From a virus, in IMG/VR virus record IMGVR_UViG_3300049617_000088, positions 1 to 64,000 of that record: DNA of 64,000 bases. One strand, given 5' to 3'. Under the pieces are notes generated by a model that made no database searches, was not told the DNA's origin, and saw nothing but the letters and a program-made list of their open reading frames with translations. The position numbers and the translations under genes were made by a program. Below, piece by piece: positions 6,445 through 15,658 of this stretch (the first letter of the stretch is position 1; each line of letters opens with the position of its first letter).

Positions 6445-6777
6445 TTATTGTTCTTTACTAAGGCAAACAATTTCTAATTTGTCAGTACAAATACAAACGT
6501 AATCAACGCACTGACAAGTACAAGGTAATTCTATTTGTCCAACTTGAACACCATCCTTGTGATCGGAGCCATAAGGATCATGAGTGCAACTGCCGGCTGC
6601 TGCTAACTCATGGGCTCTCTTCTTAGCTGCATCACAAATACCAGGACTATAAAAAGGTATATCAGAAGCCGCACCACCAGCAACACCTTCATAATAATTA
6701 GACCACTTCCAATCATGACCTGCAAAGGCTAAAGATGGAACTAATAACAAACCCATTACTATGATTAAAGATTTCAT
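6445..6777 (-). CDS. Exported cysteine-rich protein, 110 aa
   Basis: A clear signal peptide (MKSLIIVMGLLLVPSLAFA) has an AFA-G cleavage context. The mature part has about ten cysteines, many near the end (PCTCQCVDYVCICTDK), suggesting a disulfide-bonded periplasmic or secreted protein. Function unknown. Confidence 0.7.
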   Translation of the reverse strand: MKSLIIVMGLLLVPSLAFAGHDWKWSNYYEGVAGGAASDIPFYSPGICDAAKKRAHELAAAGSCTHDPYGSDHKDGVQVGQIELPCTCQCVDYVCICTDKLEIVCLSKEQ

Positions 6778-6781
6778 CTTT

Positions 6782-7489
6782 TTACTTCTTGGTTGGAACA
6801 GGTACTTGAGTTACTGGAGTTACAGTAGTGGTGGTAGTTGTAGTTGTAACTGGAGGGGTTACAGGGGGCGTCGTCCCAAAAAATCCTGATTGAGAAGAAC
6901 CGCTTGAACGATAATTACTCAAAGAAGCTGAAGCGCTCTTGTAAAGACTTCTAGTTCCAATAGCAGAAGCATCATATTGCATCGTATTTGCCGCACTAAT
7001 TCCAACACTTCTACTTTCGGCAATGGCATCGATATTGGCTCCCATGAAAACGAATTCCCAATTATAGGTATCCTTTTGATGTTGAACCATACTGGCAATT
7101 TGTTCTCTAGAAAATCTAGAGCTAGCGTTCTCTTGACCATCTGTGATAATTAAGAAGACAATCTTGGAAGGTCTTTCCGATTCGACCATAGCTGCAAGCT
7201 TCTGTCCCACAGAATTAATAGTAGTTCCCATTGCATCCAATAATGCTGTATTGCCAGAAGGTGCGTAAGTCTTGGGATTCAAATCTGGAACAAAGGCTAA
7301 CTCAATAAAATCATGAACCAAAGTATAATCATGATTGAAAGTGCAAAGAGTAAAAACAGCGTCGCCTGGGACTAATTTTTGTTCTGCAAGGAAAGTATTG
7401 AAACTTCCGATAGTATCTTTTGCTAAGCTTCCCATAGAGCCGCTGCGATCAATAATTACGTTAATAGATGTAAAATTTTCTTTAGTCAT
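6782..7489 (-). CDS. VWA-domain protein with Thr/Pro-rich tail
   Basis: The N-terminal 180 residues form a von Willebrand factor A domain with the metal-ion site DRSGSMG, a later Thr/Ser set (SGNTALLDA) and IITDGQE. VWA domains bind protein partners through a metal ion. The C-terminus is a Thr/Pro-rich linker (TPPVTPPVTTTTTTTT). No signal peptide is seen. It lies a few kb from the TROVE protein, which also carries a VWA domain, but no direct link is shown. Confidence 0.85.
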   Translation of the reverse strand: MTKENFTSINVIIDRSGSMGSLAKDTIGSFNTFLAEQKLVPGDAVFTLCTFNHDYTLVHDFIELAFVPDLNPKTYAPSGNTALLDAMGTTINSVGQKLAAMVESERPSKIVFLIITDGQENASSRFSREQIASMVQHQKDTYNWEFVFMGANIDAIAESRSVGISAANTMQYDASAIGTRSLYKSASASLSNYRSSGSSQSGFFGTTPPVTPPVTTTTTTTTVTPVTQVPVPTKK

Positions 7490-7796
7490 TGTTATCCTTA
7501 TTTTTAAAGAGGTTGTCTAACCTGAATATAACCACATCACTAAACTCGTTTCCAAAAGAATCACAAATGGCTTCTTCTAATTTAGAAATAATTCTAGTAT
7601 GTTGCATCCCGGCAGACAATGCAGATTTATAAAAATCAATCCAATCTGGCAGATATCCTTTATCAAGAAAAATATTGAAAATTACATCAAGGGGAAGTCC
7701 ATGAGTTTCATAAAATTTATAAACATTACTGAAGACTAGCTTATTATCTTCAGTAATTCCTGATTGAATAAATTGAGCTTTAGTCTTTTTACTCAT
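7482..7796 (-). CDS. Hypothetical protein, 104 aa
   Basis: A helical soluble protein of unknown function. Its end overlaps the VWA gene by 8 nt and its start overlaps the preceding gene (ATGA), so it is translationally coupled to both. Confidence 0.65.
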   Translation of the reverse strand: MSKKTKAQFIQSGITEDNKLVFSNVYKFYETHGLPLDVIFNIFLDKGYLPDWIDFYKSALSAGMQHTRIISKLEEAICDSFGNEFSDVVIFRLDNLFKNKDNND

Positions 7797-8307
7797 TCTA
7801 TTTTTTTAATTTCCCACAACTTATTACTACTAAAATCTCCATGGCGTTGCGGGACACGGCTTCCAATAGGATAAACGTGCCATTTTCCATCTGCAAAATT
7901 TTCTTCTTTAAAATGATTTAAAGCTACCTTCCCATATGGATAAGTAACAATCCATTCGTCTTCTTTCAATTCTTCTAATATCTTCCAAGGCGATTGATCA
8001 ATTACAATCGCAGGGTAATCTGTTATCGAAGAGGATATTTTATCATCAACTTTCCAAACTTCATACGGGTGACCATAACCATCTTCGATTAAAGAATACC
8101 ACGGATAGGACATCGATTTTGGGGGTGGAAAGGATAGAGCTGCTTTCCCATCTAAAAGGCGATGCATCAAAGCAGACTTACGAATACTAACTTCTAAATT
8201 ATTTCTGTCAGTAGGAAAATCATAACCATTTTGTTTTCTAACTTCAAGAACCTTAAATAATAATTCAATAATAATTCAATATCTTTAGATAGATCCCAAC
8301 TTGGCAT
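7793..8307 (-). pseudogene. Hypothetical protein gene split by an 11-nt tandem duplication
   Basis: An ATG at 8305-8307 overlaps the stop of the GIY-YIG gene. The frame (MPSWDLSKDIELL) is interrupted at 8257-8278 by a perfect 11-nt direct repeat. Dropping one copy joins it in frame to the 125-residue downstream frame, giving 167 residues. Without the fix the downstream part could only start internally. Family unknown. The region with FPPPKSMSYPWYS and SWDLSKDIE looks like a small soluble phage protein. Confidence 0.6.
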
Positions 8308-8537
8308 TATAAATCCAACTTCTCTGCTCTTGATAATTGTTTAATTCGATACTCTTCTTTCAAGGCTTCACTCTTTGTTTCAACCATAAAAGATTTAAGT
8401 AACACCACCGGACATCTTCCTTTGGTATATTTGGCGCCTTTTCCAGTATTATGAGCATTAATTCTTTTATCTAAATCATTAGTGATACCAGTATAAATTG
8501 TATCATCTGAGCATTTCAATAGATAAATGTACCACAT
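8307..8537 (-). CDS. GIY-YIG nuclease domain protein (YhbQ/UPF0213-like)
   Basis: A 76-residue stand-alone GIY-YIG domain: WYIYLLKC, then YTGITNDLDKRINAHN, with the arginine of the second motif and a late glutamate (KEEYRIKQL). Small proteins of this type occur widely in bacteria and are thought to act on DNA. It overlaps the next gene in TAATG fashion. Confidence 0.85.
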   Translation of the reverse strand: MWYIYLLKCSDDTIYTGITNDLDKRINAHNTGKGAKYTKGRCPVVLLKSFMVETKSEALKEEYRIKQLSRAEKLDL

Positions 8538-8962
8538 TATTTTAAATCATCTGGTTTCAAATCAAAAGCTACTAGTAAATCTTTCAGAACATCTTTAATA
8601 TCTTGAGAAGATTGCTTTTCATATTCTTCATCAAAATCGCCCCTGCCACCATTCTGCTGAGAACCACTGAGTTGAATAAAAGCAAATACTAATCTTTTAT
8701 GCAATCTGTTTTCCAAATCAAGAGCATGAACTCCAGAGCCCATAAATAATTTTTCATTTAATGGCTCCTCAATACACCTCTCTTTATGAGCTTTTTTGAA
8801 GGTATTTAAATCTTCATACATAACTTTGTTAAGTAAATCTGAAGCGATCCCATCAGAATTAAGATTCATTCCTTGAACAAAATCATCCATTTCTTCAGCA
8901 TAATTTTGCACTAAAACTCTTATTAAGAATTTAATTTCTTTATCAGACAGATCGATTTGCAT
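8537..8962 (-). CDS. Hypothetical protein, 141 aa
   Basis: A charged helical protein with no known family. The start overlaps the end of a 55-residue upstream gene, and its stop is directly followed by the GIY-YIG start. Confidence 0.6.
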   Translation of the reverse strand: MQIDLSDKEIKFLIRVLVQNYAEEMDDFVQGMNLNSDGIASDLLNKVMYEDLNTFKKAHKERCIEEPLNEKLFMGSGVHALDLENRLHKRLVFAFIQLSGSQQNGGRGDFDEEYEKQSSQDIKDVLKDLLVAFDLKPDDLK

Positions 8963-9110
8963 TTATTAATTGTCTTTTCTTTCTGCCTACCAATATCGCT
9001 TCAACCGCGTCTTTTGTTTCTGCTACAGTTAGATTATTCATACGAATTCTACGGCATAACTCTTTGCAATAAGAATTGTTCCCACAATCCTTAGTACTAC
9101 ATAATTTCAT
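8943..9110 (-). CDS. Small cysteine protein, 55 aa
   Basis: A short frame starts MKLCSTKDCGNN with four cysteines (C4, C9, C15, C19) that could bind one zinc, then a basic helix. Its ATG overlaps the previous stop (ATGA) and its end overlaps the next gene by 20 nt, which supports it as real. Confidence 0.5.
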   Translation of the reverse strand: MKLCSTKDCGNNSYCKELCRRIRMNNLTVAETKDAVEAILVGRKKRQLINANRSV

Positions 9111-9400
9111 TTTAATTTCTTTATTACTCTAGTTTCACACCGTTTGACTTCAACATAAGCCAGCCACTTATCATCTTTGCGGTTTTTGATAACTTGTTCA
9201 GCATAAGCAATGGCTTGTTTCTTATACTTGAAAAGTCTAGCACGAACAGTGCGTTCATCTATTTTATCGGAAGGAACCGCTTCTTGTTGCTGAAGCAATG
9301 GTAAGCTATCATCCCAAGGAGAGTTATCTTCATCTATCTCCCAATCAGCACAATGAACCGCATATTGAATTGTGTGTTTGGGTCTTGAATTATTTTTCAT
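9107..9400 (-). CDS. Hypothetical protein, 97 aa
   Basis: I place the start at 9400 because that ATG overlaps the stop of the upstream lipoprotein gene. The C-terminal half is basic and helical (KYKKQAIAYAEQVIKN). No family recognised. Confidence 0.55.
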   Translation of the reverse strand: MKNNSRPKHTIQYAVHCADWEIDEDNSPWDDSLPLLQQQEAVPSDKIDERTVRARLFKYKKQAIAYAEQVIKNRKDDKWLAYVEVKRCETRVIKKLK

Positions 9401-9561
9401 ATCGAATGGCACTGATAAAGTGGAACACTGTGAGTATAACACCCATGAGGTCCACAGTGAGTTACTTCATAATAATTTGAGGGAACACACTTAGTTGCTG
9501 GGTAAGAATATACCATGCAGCCCGGAACAAGCAAGACCAACATTAATAATAAACATTTCAT
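9397..9561 (-). CDS. Small lipoprotein, 54 aa
   Basis: A short signal peptide ends in a lipobox (MKCLLLMLVLLVPGC). The mature part has five more cysteines among about 40 residues. Expected to be lipid-anchored in the host envelope. Too small to place in a family. Its TGA overlaps the next ATG. Confidence 0.6.
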   Translation of the reverse strand: MKCLLLMLVLLVPGCMVYSYPATKCVPSNYYEVTHCGPHGCYTHSVPLYQCHSI

Positions 9562-9563
9562 AC

Positions 9564-9857
9564 TTAAGAATATATCCAGTTCTTAGTGTACTTTAAAAGT
9601 AAATCCATAAGCTGAATAGCTTCGTTGTATGAGGCGTCACAATCAAAATTAATAATGGGGTAATCGAGCCTATAGTGATGTGAAAAATACTTTTTAATTA
9701 AGCGCTTGCACAGTATTCTAATTGAAGATTCTTTGTCATTAATAACATAATCTCCAGCTAAAAGAACCCTAAACCTTCTTTCAAAAGTTGAGTCTTCCCA
9801 TTCCTCACGAGTAGGAAAATATAACTTAATCTTTTTAACTCTTTCAAAAAGATTCAT
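9564..9857 (-). CDS. Hypothetical protein, 97 aa
   Basis: The start at 9857 is chosen because GTAGGAG lies just upstream of it. The protein is basic (LCKRLIKKYFSHHYRLDY) and unrecognised. Confidence 0.55.
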   Translation of the reverse strand: MNLFERVKKIKLYFPTREEWEDSTFERRFRVLLAGDYVINDKESSIRILCKRLIKKYFSHHYRLDYPIINFDCDASYNEAIQLMDLLLKYTKNWIYS

Positions 9858-9932
9858 TTGGGCTCCTACGTTGAACTTGCATCCACGCATCTAGTTTTCT
9901 AGAAGGCTCTTGGCTAGGAGCTATCTCACTTT

Positions 9933-11513
9933 TTACAGAGAGACGGATTCGATGGTACTTACCCACAAATCCTTATTGTTTCCAATCTCAACGAACTTTG
10001 CAATTACATCGAAGACTTGGTCACTGAAACCACCCACGTTAAGAATGTCACTTCTGTCATGAGCTTGAGTAGTTGTACTTGGAGTAACATCAATGCAAAC
10101 AAGCTTTGCCTTTGGGTTACGAGCACGGAACTTATTCCATTCCGTCATGGTTCCGGTGTTACGGTAATGTCCCGAATCCATCCATGACTCATTGTCAGAT
10201 ACATAAATAACAAGGTCACCCTTACCATTCTTACGATTAACTGACTCTAGAGCTGAAGAGCAATTGGTTCCACCACCACCAAATCCTGCCAACGTCTTGG
10301 CGTTAGTCATGATTGAATCCATTGGATTCAAACGGTGAGTATGAACGGTTGTGTCGAACGGAATTACTTCCGTGTCTGGATTCTTGCGCATAATAGCCGC
10401 AGCTACCAATGCAGCAACATCAATGCAACGCATCTTAGTCGTAGCCGAACCACGGTTTCCCGTAGCTGGAGAAGACATAGATCCTGAAGTATCCACCATG
10501 ACGTAAACCTTACCGTCAAAGGTTGGGATATTCTCCAACGCATGTTCAGCAGCCTTTTGCAAAGCAACTGAAATCTTCGTCGGCATTGTTGCCTCAATGT
10601 TCAAGAAGGCAGAGAACAACTGGTATGGGAAAACTTTCGCTCTCTTAACCTGCTCTGCGTCCTGAAGCTTATCACAAACGAGACCAACCATGGATTGATC
10701 ATTGAATACATTGTGACGCTGAAATGTATTTAGATTCATTCTAGTCTGAGTCCAAGTTGCATTAGCTGCAATCTGAGTCCAGTGGCTATCAGTTAGTGGA
10801 AGTGCCGTCAACATCTGGAAAGGCACATCAGGGATTTCTCCCGATAAGTCTTTCTTGAATGCTTCAAACTCCTTTGCTAACTGGCAAAGATCCTTCTTCG
10901 AATATTCCTTATCAAGCAAATATCCAAACAAAGCCGAACGCTTCTTGTTAGAAGGCTTCGGGTGAACTAACTTAATGATGTCCTGAAGGCTCGGATCGTT
11001 TCCGACATCTGCCTTGAACAACTGCTCATCAGTCAATGAAGCGAGATAATCCTGAATCAACTTCTTTGGGCGAGTACCCAGAGACTTACGACCAGTGACA
11101 CCTGAACGAATAACCTGAACGAAGTTTCTCAACATCTTCGGGTTATCAATGACCTTCGGGAAAATCTTGGACAATAGATCAGAGTCCTTTCCAGCTACCA
11201 CTGCTGCCAGAGTAGCAGGCATGTCCTTCATCAATCCCTTCTGACGAGCATAGACCGCCAGCTTTGCAACAAACTTTGGATCAAGTTTGTTAGCTAACTC
11301 AAGAGTCTTCTTCAACTGCTCTTGATCAGAAACGTAATACGTTCCGTTAAAACAACCAGTCATAGCTAGTTGAGCTAAAGCTGCCTTGTCGGCAAGCGAA
11401 TAAGCAGTTCCACCAGCATGGTTAGTCGTGTCTACTGGCTTGGTAACCTTAGCAGACGGAACTACAGACTTCTTAGATGACTTGATAGATGCAAATAATT
11501 TCTTAGATGACAT
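9933..11513 (-). CDS. TROVE-domain RNA-binding protein (Ro60/Rsr-like)
   Basis: A 526-residue protein of the Ro60 family: helical-repeat TROVE ring (about residues 40-340), then a VWA domain with the metal site DTSGSMSS and later VIYVSDNESWMDSG. In known Ro proteins the ring holds ends of misfolded RNAs and the outside binds Y RNAs. Bacterial Rsr works with RNA degradation and is linked to rtcBA in some genomes. An AAAGGGAG site precedes the chosen ATG at 11513. A sigma70-like promoter lies about 70 bp upstream. Confidence 0.92.
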   Translation of the reverse strand: MSSKKLFASIKSSKKSVVPSAKVTKPVDTTNHAGGTAYSLADKAALAQLAMTGCFNGTYYVSDQEQLKKTLELANKLDPKFVAKLAVYARQKGLMKDMPATLAAVVAGKDSDLLSKIFPKVIDNPKMLRNFVQVIRSGVTGRKSLGTRPKKLIQDYLASLTDEQLFKADVGNDPSLQDIIKLVHPKPSNKKRSALFGYLLDKEYSKKDLCQLAKEFEAFKKDLSGEIPDVPFQMLTALPLTDSHWTQIAANATWTQTRMNLNTFQRHNVFNDQSMVGLVCDKLQDAEQVKRAKVFPYQLFSAFLNIEATMPTKISVALQKAAEHALENIPTFDGKVYVMVDTSGSMSSPATGNRGSATTKMRCIDVAALVAAAIMRKNPDTEVIPFDTTVHTHRLNPMDSIMTNAKTLAGFGGGGTNCSSALESVNRKNGKGDLVIYVSDNESWMDSGHYRNTGTMTEWNKFRARNPKAKLVCIDVTPSTTTQAHDRSDILNVGGFSDQVFDVIAKFVEIGNNKDLWVSTIESVSL

Positions 11514-11578
11514 GATATACTCTCCCTTTATATTTGGACAATGATCCAACAATTTCCTGTACGTTATCAGGATGAACA

Positions 11579-11606
11579 ATTATAATCACGCTCATCCTGG
11601 CGTCAA
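11579..11606 (-). promoter_or_regulatory. Sigma70-like promoter of the TROVE gene
   Basis: On the minus strand TTGACG (11601-11606) and TATAAT (11579-11584) are separated by 16 bp. This would give a leader of about 60 nt before the ATG at 11513. Confidence 0.7.
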
Positions 11607-11738
11607 GGTCTACATGAATTTTTAAAATAAAACAATGCGACTCAACTCAACGAGTCAAGTCACGAACAACAAATTCATTTTCCCCTCTTACGTATCCGCT
11701 ATATAACTTTATTGATAGATACGTAATTTAATTAAATA
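11607..11738 (-). other. Intergenic region with inverted repeats upstream of TROVE
   Basis: Two hairpins are visible: TTACGTATC (11688-11696) with GATACGTAA (11718-11726), and a shorter GACTC/GAGTC pair near 11650. It is not coding. Because Y RNAs are often encoded next to Ro genes, it is a candidate small-RNA site, but no diagnostic Y RNA motif is seen. Confidence 0.25.
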
Positions 11739-12287
11739 TTACTCTGGAGGAAGGAATGAAAGATTTTGAACAGAGATTCGATCTACTTGTTCAGGAGTAA
11801 TCTTAAACTGACGAAACTTCCCCATGGGAGTAGTCCTGCGCAGCTTATCCTTGGCAATCGTCAGCTCACGCTTGTTGGTCTTAGGATAGGCGCCTGGCAT
11901 GATCACTCGCTTATGATTGACCAGACCATAAAGATGAAGAGTGTTAGTAGCAGTATGCAGCTTGACACCCTTGATGTAGGATCCGTTGGCATCAAAAAAT
12001 CGAGTATAAGCATCGTCGATCTCTTCAACCGGCGTAGCTGCCATCTTCACCAGGGAAGCATTGCAACTCTCAATCAACTCTTGCTTCGCCTTCGCCTGCA
12101 TAGAATCCACAGGCACAACAGCCTCAAATGCCATGATACTTCGCTTGAGAGCGCTCTCGTAACTCATGTGGAAAACGATACTATAATCAGCAACCTCGCT
12201 ATGTTCGTTGCGATAACCCGACAGGGTGAGAAAGGTAGCCGAGGGACGAAGCTTCGCCAATTCCGAAACAAATTCCAGATTATTCAT
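11739..12287 (-). CDS. Hypothetical protein, 182 aa
   Basis: CAAGGAG lies 8 nt before the chosen ATG at 12287. The protein is soluble and mixed alpha/beta in composition, with no recognised motif. A conserved 16-bp element lies about 70 bp upstream, so it probably heads a transcript. Confidence 0.65.
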   Translation of the reverse strand: MNNLEFVSELAKLRPSATFLTLSGYRNEHSEVADYSIVFHMSYESALKRSIMAFEAVVPVDSMQAKAKQELIESCNASLVKMAATPVEEIDDAYTRFFDANGSYIKGVKLHTATNTLHLYGLVNHKRVIMPGAYPKTNKRELTIAKDKLRRTTPMGKFRQFKITPEQVDRISVQNLSFLPPE

Positions 12288-12358
12288 TTCAATCTCCTTG
12301 AATGTTAAATAATGAATCGAGACGGTGGATCTCCTCCACCTCAATTGTAGCACAGCAT

Positions 12359-12374
12359 CGTTTTACGATGGGTA
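12359..12374 (-). promoter_or_regulatory. Conserved 16-bp upstream element, copy 1
   Basis: The minus strand reads TACCCATCGTAAAACG. The same sequence occurs at four other gene starts. Nine bases further on is TACAAT, so it could be a phage-specific promoter box; alternatively it marks the 5' end of the mRNA. Confidence 0.55.
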
Positions 12375-12396
12375 GGGTAATTTAGTAAATTGTCCC

Positions 12397-12558
12397 TCAA
12401 TCACGAAGGACTAAGCAACGACCGCCACACGGGCATTCCAAAATCATTTTGTTTTCATTGATCTTCTGTAAATCTTCTGGTTCTTCAAAATCAACAGAAA
12501 GAATCATTTTACAATCTTCACACTTAAAAAGGTATTTTCGTTTGGGATCGTTAAACAT
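12397..12558 (-). CDS. Small zinc-ribbon-like protein, 53 aa
   Basis: The frame contains two cysteine pairs, CEDC and CPCGGRC, about 30 residues apart, typical of a single zinc ribbon. No partner is known. Confidence 0.5.
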   Translation of the reverse strand: MFNDPKRKYLFKCEDCKMILSVDFEEPEDLQKINENKMILECPCGGRCLVLRD

Positions 12559-12591
12559 ATAACTATATGAAATAGTTAATAGACAATGAAA

Positions 12592-13122
12592 TTATTTAAT
12601 CACTGACAATATCATTCCCAAAGTAGTCCAACCTACCTGTTCGTTTAAGATCAAATCTTGAACTGAATGAACTTCTATGAAGGTCATTTCTGAATCTTTA
12701 ACATTCCCGTGAACGATTCCATCTTGGGATTTGAACCATTCTAATTCTTCTTCGTTTATTTCAGCGGAATAAAAATAAGCTTTGTGTGCAGAAAGAGTGC
12801 CTGATAATTGTCGAGCGCCATGAGAGGTTAATCGATCGGGAGAAAGGTGGAATCCTGTTTCTTCATGTACTTCTTCGGCGGCAACTTCCTGTGGATCTTC
12901 TCCCCTCTTAAAGGAAGAACCTCCAGGTAATTCTCTAATGAATCCGTCTTTTGTATTAGCGGGCGATCTAAATTCTTTAACTAAAATCACTTCTGATTCT
13001 TCTAGAGGCTCATTCTTTTTCCATAAAAGAACGGAAGAGATATCTGTTCTAGCTAAAACAAACTCATTATCTTTATTTCTTTTTTCGGATTCCACGTAAA
13101 CATTTACTTTAAGAACCCACAT
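12592..13122 (-). CDS. Nudix hydrolase, ADP-ribose pyrophosphatase-like
   Basis: A 176-residue Nudix enzyme. The box runs from GGSSFKRGEDPQEVAAEEV to HEETGF, with the REXXEE-type glutamates (EEVHEE). Such enzymes hydrolyse nucleoside diphosphates linked to another group. The domain around VILVKEFRSPA resembles ADP-ribose-type members, but the substrate is not determined. A start at 13122 fits. Confidence 0.85.
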   Translation of the reverse strand: MWVLKVNVYVESEKRNKDNEFVLARTDISSVLLWKKNEPLEESEVILVKEFRSPANTKDGFIRELPGGSSFKRGEDPQEVAAEEVHEETGFHLSPDRLTSHGARQLSGTLSAHKAYFYSAEINEEELEWFKSQDGIVHGNVKDSEMTFIEVHSVQDLILNEQVGWTTLGMILSVIK

Positions 13123-13259
13123 AAAAACAAACTTTTTATAGCCGGGACGGAAAGAATAAAGTAATTCTGCATGATCTAAACGGTTGCCAGCTTCCTTTTG
13201 ATTGAGATACCAAGACTGGAAAGATTCCGTATTCCAAATAAATAGGGGAACATGCAGAT

Positions 13260-13505
13260 ATGGCTTATGAATTAAGAAAAGAAGAATTAGATTCTAATCC
13301 ACAAGAACTGGATAAAGAATTAGATAAAAATAGAGATGCTGGTCGAAGATGGAGAGCAAAACAAGATCCCATTCTTTATAAAGAAAAATTAAAAAAATAT
13401 AGAGAGCAAGATGCTGCCACGAAAAGAGAATTAAAAAATTCTGGAGCAATAGATGGTCTGCTGTTAATTTTAGGACAAATAATTGCCGGTAAAAAAGGGA
13501 TTTGA
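13260..13505 (+). CDS. Hypothetical charged protein, 81 aa
   Basis: First gene of a four-gene plus-strand block. Highly charged and helical with a hydrophobic end (GLLLILGQIIAG). Preceded by AGGGGAAC. Unknown function. Confidence 0.6.
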   Translation: MAYELRKEELDSNPQELDKELDKNRDAGRRWRAKQDPILYKEKLKKYREQDAATKRELKNSGAIDGLLLILGQIIAGKKGI

Positions 13506-13774
13506 AGAGAAAACTACCAATTCTTCCTGAAATATTCTTGAATTTAGAAAAAGAAATAAATGATTTCAGATTCAACGTTAGAAACTATCTTGAAGGATTC
13601 GATGATACTCAACCAGGATTTTCCGCCAAGCCCGAAACACTTTTTAAGTTAATTCAAATGGGTAAAATTTTATTACCTAAAGTTTTTTCCTCAGCTAAAA
13701 GCACAGAAATTTTGAATAAAATCATAATTGAACTACAAAAAAGGGCTGATAATTATCAAATTGGCAAACAGTAA
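13502..13774 (+). CDS. Hypothetical protein, 90 aa
   Basis: The start appears to be TTG, overlapping the previous stop (TTGA). Helical, no recognised motif. Part of the plus-strand block that ends with the coiled-coil protein. Confidence 0.55.
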   Translation: MKRKLPILPEIFLNLEKEINDFRFNVRNYLEGFDDTQPGFSAKPETLFKLIQMGKILLPKVFSSAKSTEILNKIIIELQKRADNYQIGKQ

Positions 13775-13819
13775 TAAAACTATATATATTAAGTGAAATC
13801 ACATACTTTAGGTCTACAC

Positions 13820-15658
13820 ATGAATAAGTTGGCAAAGCTCTTCCAAGCTGTTGAATTCTTTTATAAAAAGGCTGTCCAGTTACCGGACTTAATTAAAAAC
13901 GCGGCTCCTGGAGATCCTTATGAAGATTACGATGACATTCCAGAAGGCGAAGACGAACCGACTTGGATGAAAGAACAAAATAAATACGATAAATATCAGA
14001 AAAAAGATAATGATTCTTCTTTATCTATTCCTCAAAAATTGAGAAACTTGGATAAGCTTATTGTCAATTCGGATATTGGAAACGGTTTATTATCGATTGC
14101 CAAGATGTTTGAAGCTGCAACGAATATGAATACTGGATTCATGGGACTATTAAACTTCGTATTGGATTTCAAAAATAGCCATTCGTCAGAATTTAAAGAT
14201 GAAAGCAATTCAGAACAAATTGAACAAACATTGAACGAGTGCATCAATTATCTATCTAAAATAGTTGAGAACAATTATCCAGGCGACTCACCAGATTCCA
14301 TTGAAATGTTTCATAACATAGTTAATGAAACTATTAGCTCTTCTTTATCAGATGCCAATAAAACTGAAGAAGAATTAAAAAGAGATGCAGATAAAGATTT
14401 ACAAGATCAACAGAAAGAAATACTAGGTGACGGTGGAGATGATGAAGGTGGACCGTCAGAACTTCCAACTTTTGATCCGAGCATGCTTAGCAGCAAGAAA
14501 CAAGACAAGGGAGACAAAGGGACAAGCCTTCATATTGAAGATAAAAAAGAACCAAAGGATTGGATTTTCTACTACGAAGTAGAATTGCAATCTTATAACA
14601 ACCAATTAAAATTTGAAAAAGATCCTCAAATTCAACAGAGAATATCTGCTGTCATTAGCAATATTCAAAATCTAATTAAAGTATATAATGAACAGAAGAA
14701 ATTGTATGCTGGCGATGATAATGAACAAACCAAAGTCGCTCTTATTGAGAATAAGAAACAGGTTAGTCAATTAAAAATTGACTTAGCCAAAAGCAAAGCC
14801 GTAATTAGAAAGAAATCTTTAGACGATAAATTTATCCAAATAGAAAGAAAATTAAATAGTACATCCGATAAAAATTCACATGAAGCTTATGTTTTGAAAC
14901 AAGAAAAAGAATACCTAGATTTAATCAGAAATACTGATTCAGTCTTAGGAAAAAGAGAAGAAAGCGCGTTGCGCAGAGACTTTGTTAATAGATTGAAGGC
15001 TCCTGCTACTTTCAATTCTCCTGGTGGATATAGAGGAAAAATCGATCCTATTACCGGTAAAAGATTCTTTCCAGAAGAACTCGCCATTGCAGAAGCTGCA
15101 AAAAAGAGAGTGTCAAGAACTCAATATAATAAGATGAAATGGCAAGCACAACTGGCACTTTTGCGAAGCGGAACTTTCAAGGGATTAATCCTAGACTTCT
15201 CTAAGAAGATTTTGAATCATAAAGCTAGTGTAAAAAAAGATGTCGTTGATGATTCTATTAAAGTTGTTCAAGCCGCTCGATATAATGAATTAAAACCATA
15301 TATAGATGCCGCCACTGCCGCGAAGAAAAGTAAAAACAAAGCCGCTATTGACGCCGCTGCTGCCGCTTTAAATGAAGCTATGAATAAAAAAGAACTAAAT
15401 GCAGAAGCTGAAAGAGACGTTTTCGTTAAAGAAGCCGTTGATCGTTCCAATAAATTTAGACAACTCAGAGACTTACTTGACGAGCTAGAAAAACTTTCCT
15501 CTTCTGAAAACCCAGAGGATTCTAGCAAATTGGTATCGGATATAGTTGATATGGCGAAAAAATTAGTATCACAAAACAAAGGTAAAAAATATACCATTAG
15601 TCTTGTGACTAGCACCGAAGAACTAATCAAACTACTAGAAACTGGAGCTATAAAATGA
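13820..15658 (+). CDS. Large coiled-coil protein, 612 aa
   Basis: The chosen start is the ATG at 13820. Almost the whole protein is charged helix, with an acidic low-complexity stretch (GDGGDDEGG) and a central coiled coil (LKIDLAKSKAVIRKKSLDDK). It could be a virion internal or scaffold-like protein, but no family is recognised. It is the longest gene in the plus-strand block, and its codon and AT bias resemble its neighbours. Confidence 0.8.
   Translation: MNKLAKLFQAVEFFYKKAVQLPDLIKNAAPGDPYEDYDDIPEGEDEPTWMKEQNKYDKYQKKDNDSSLSIPQKLRNLDKLIVNSDIGNGLLSIAKMFEAATNMNTGFMGLLNFVLDFKNSHSSEFKDESNSEQIEQTLNECINYLSKIVENNYPGDSPDSIEMFHNIVNETISSSLSDANKTEEELKRDADKDLQDQQKEILGDGGDDEGGPSELPTFDPSMLSSKKQDKGDKGTSLHIEDKKEPKDWIFYYEVELQSYNNQLKFEKDPQIQQRISAVISNIQNLIKVYNEQKKLYAGDDNEQTKVALIENKKQVSQLKIDLAKSKAVIRKKSLDDKFIQIERKLNSTSDKNSHEAYVLKQEKEYLDLIRNTDSVLGKREESALRRDFVNRLKAPATFNSPGGYRGKIDPITGKRFFPEELAIAEAAKKRVSRTQYNKMKWQAQLALLRSGTFKGLILDFSKKILNHKASVKKDVVDDSIKVVQAARYNELKPYIDAATAAKKSKNKAAIDAAAAALNEAMNKKELNAEAERDVFVKEAVDRSNKFRQLRDLLDELEKLSSSENPEDSSKLVSDIVDMAKKLVSQNKGKKYTISLVTSTEELIKLLETGAIK

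Noticed and set aside
11607-11738. Definite Y RNA upstream of the TROVE gene
   Set aside because: Hairpins are visible but no conserved Ro-binding helix or tRNA-like module could be identified.
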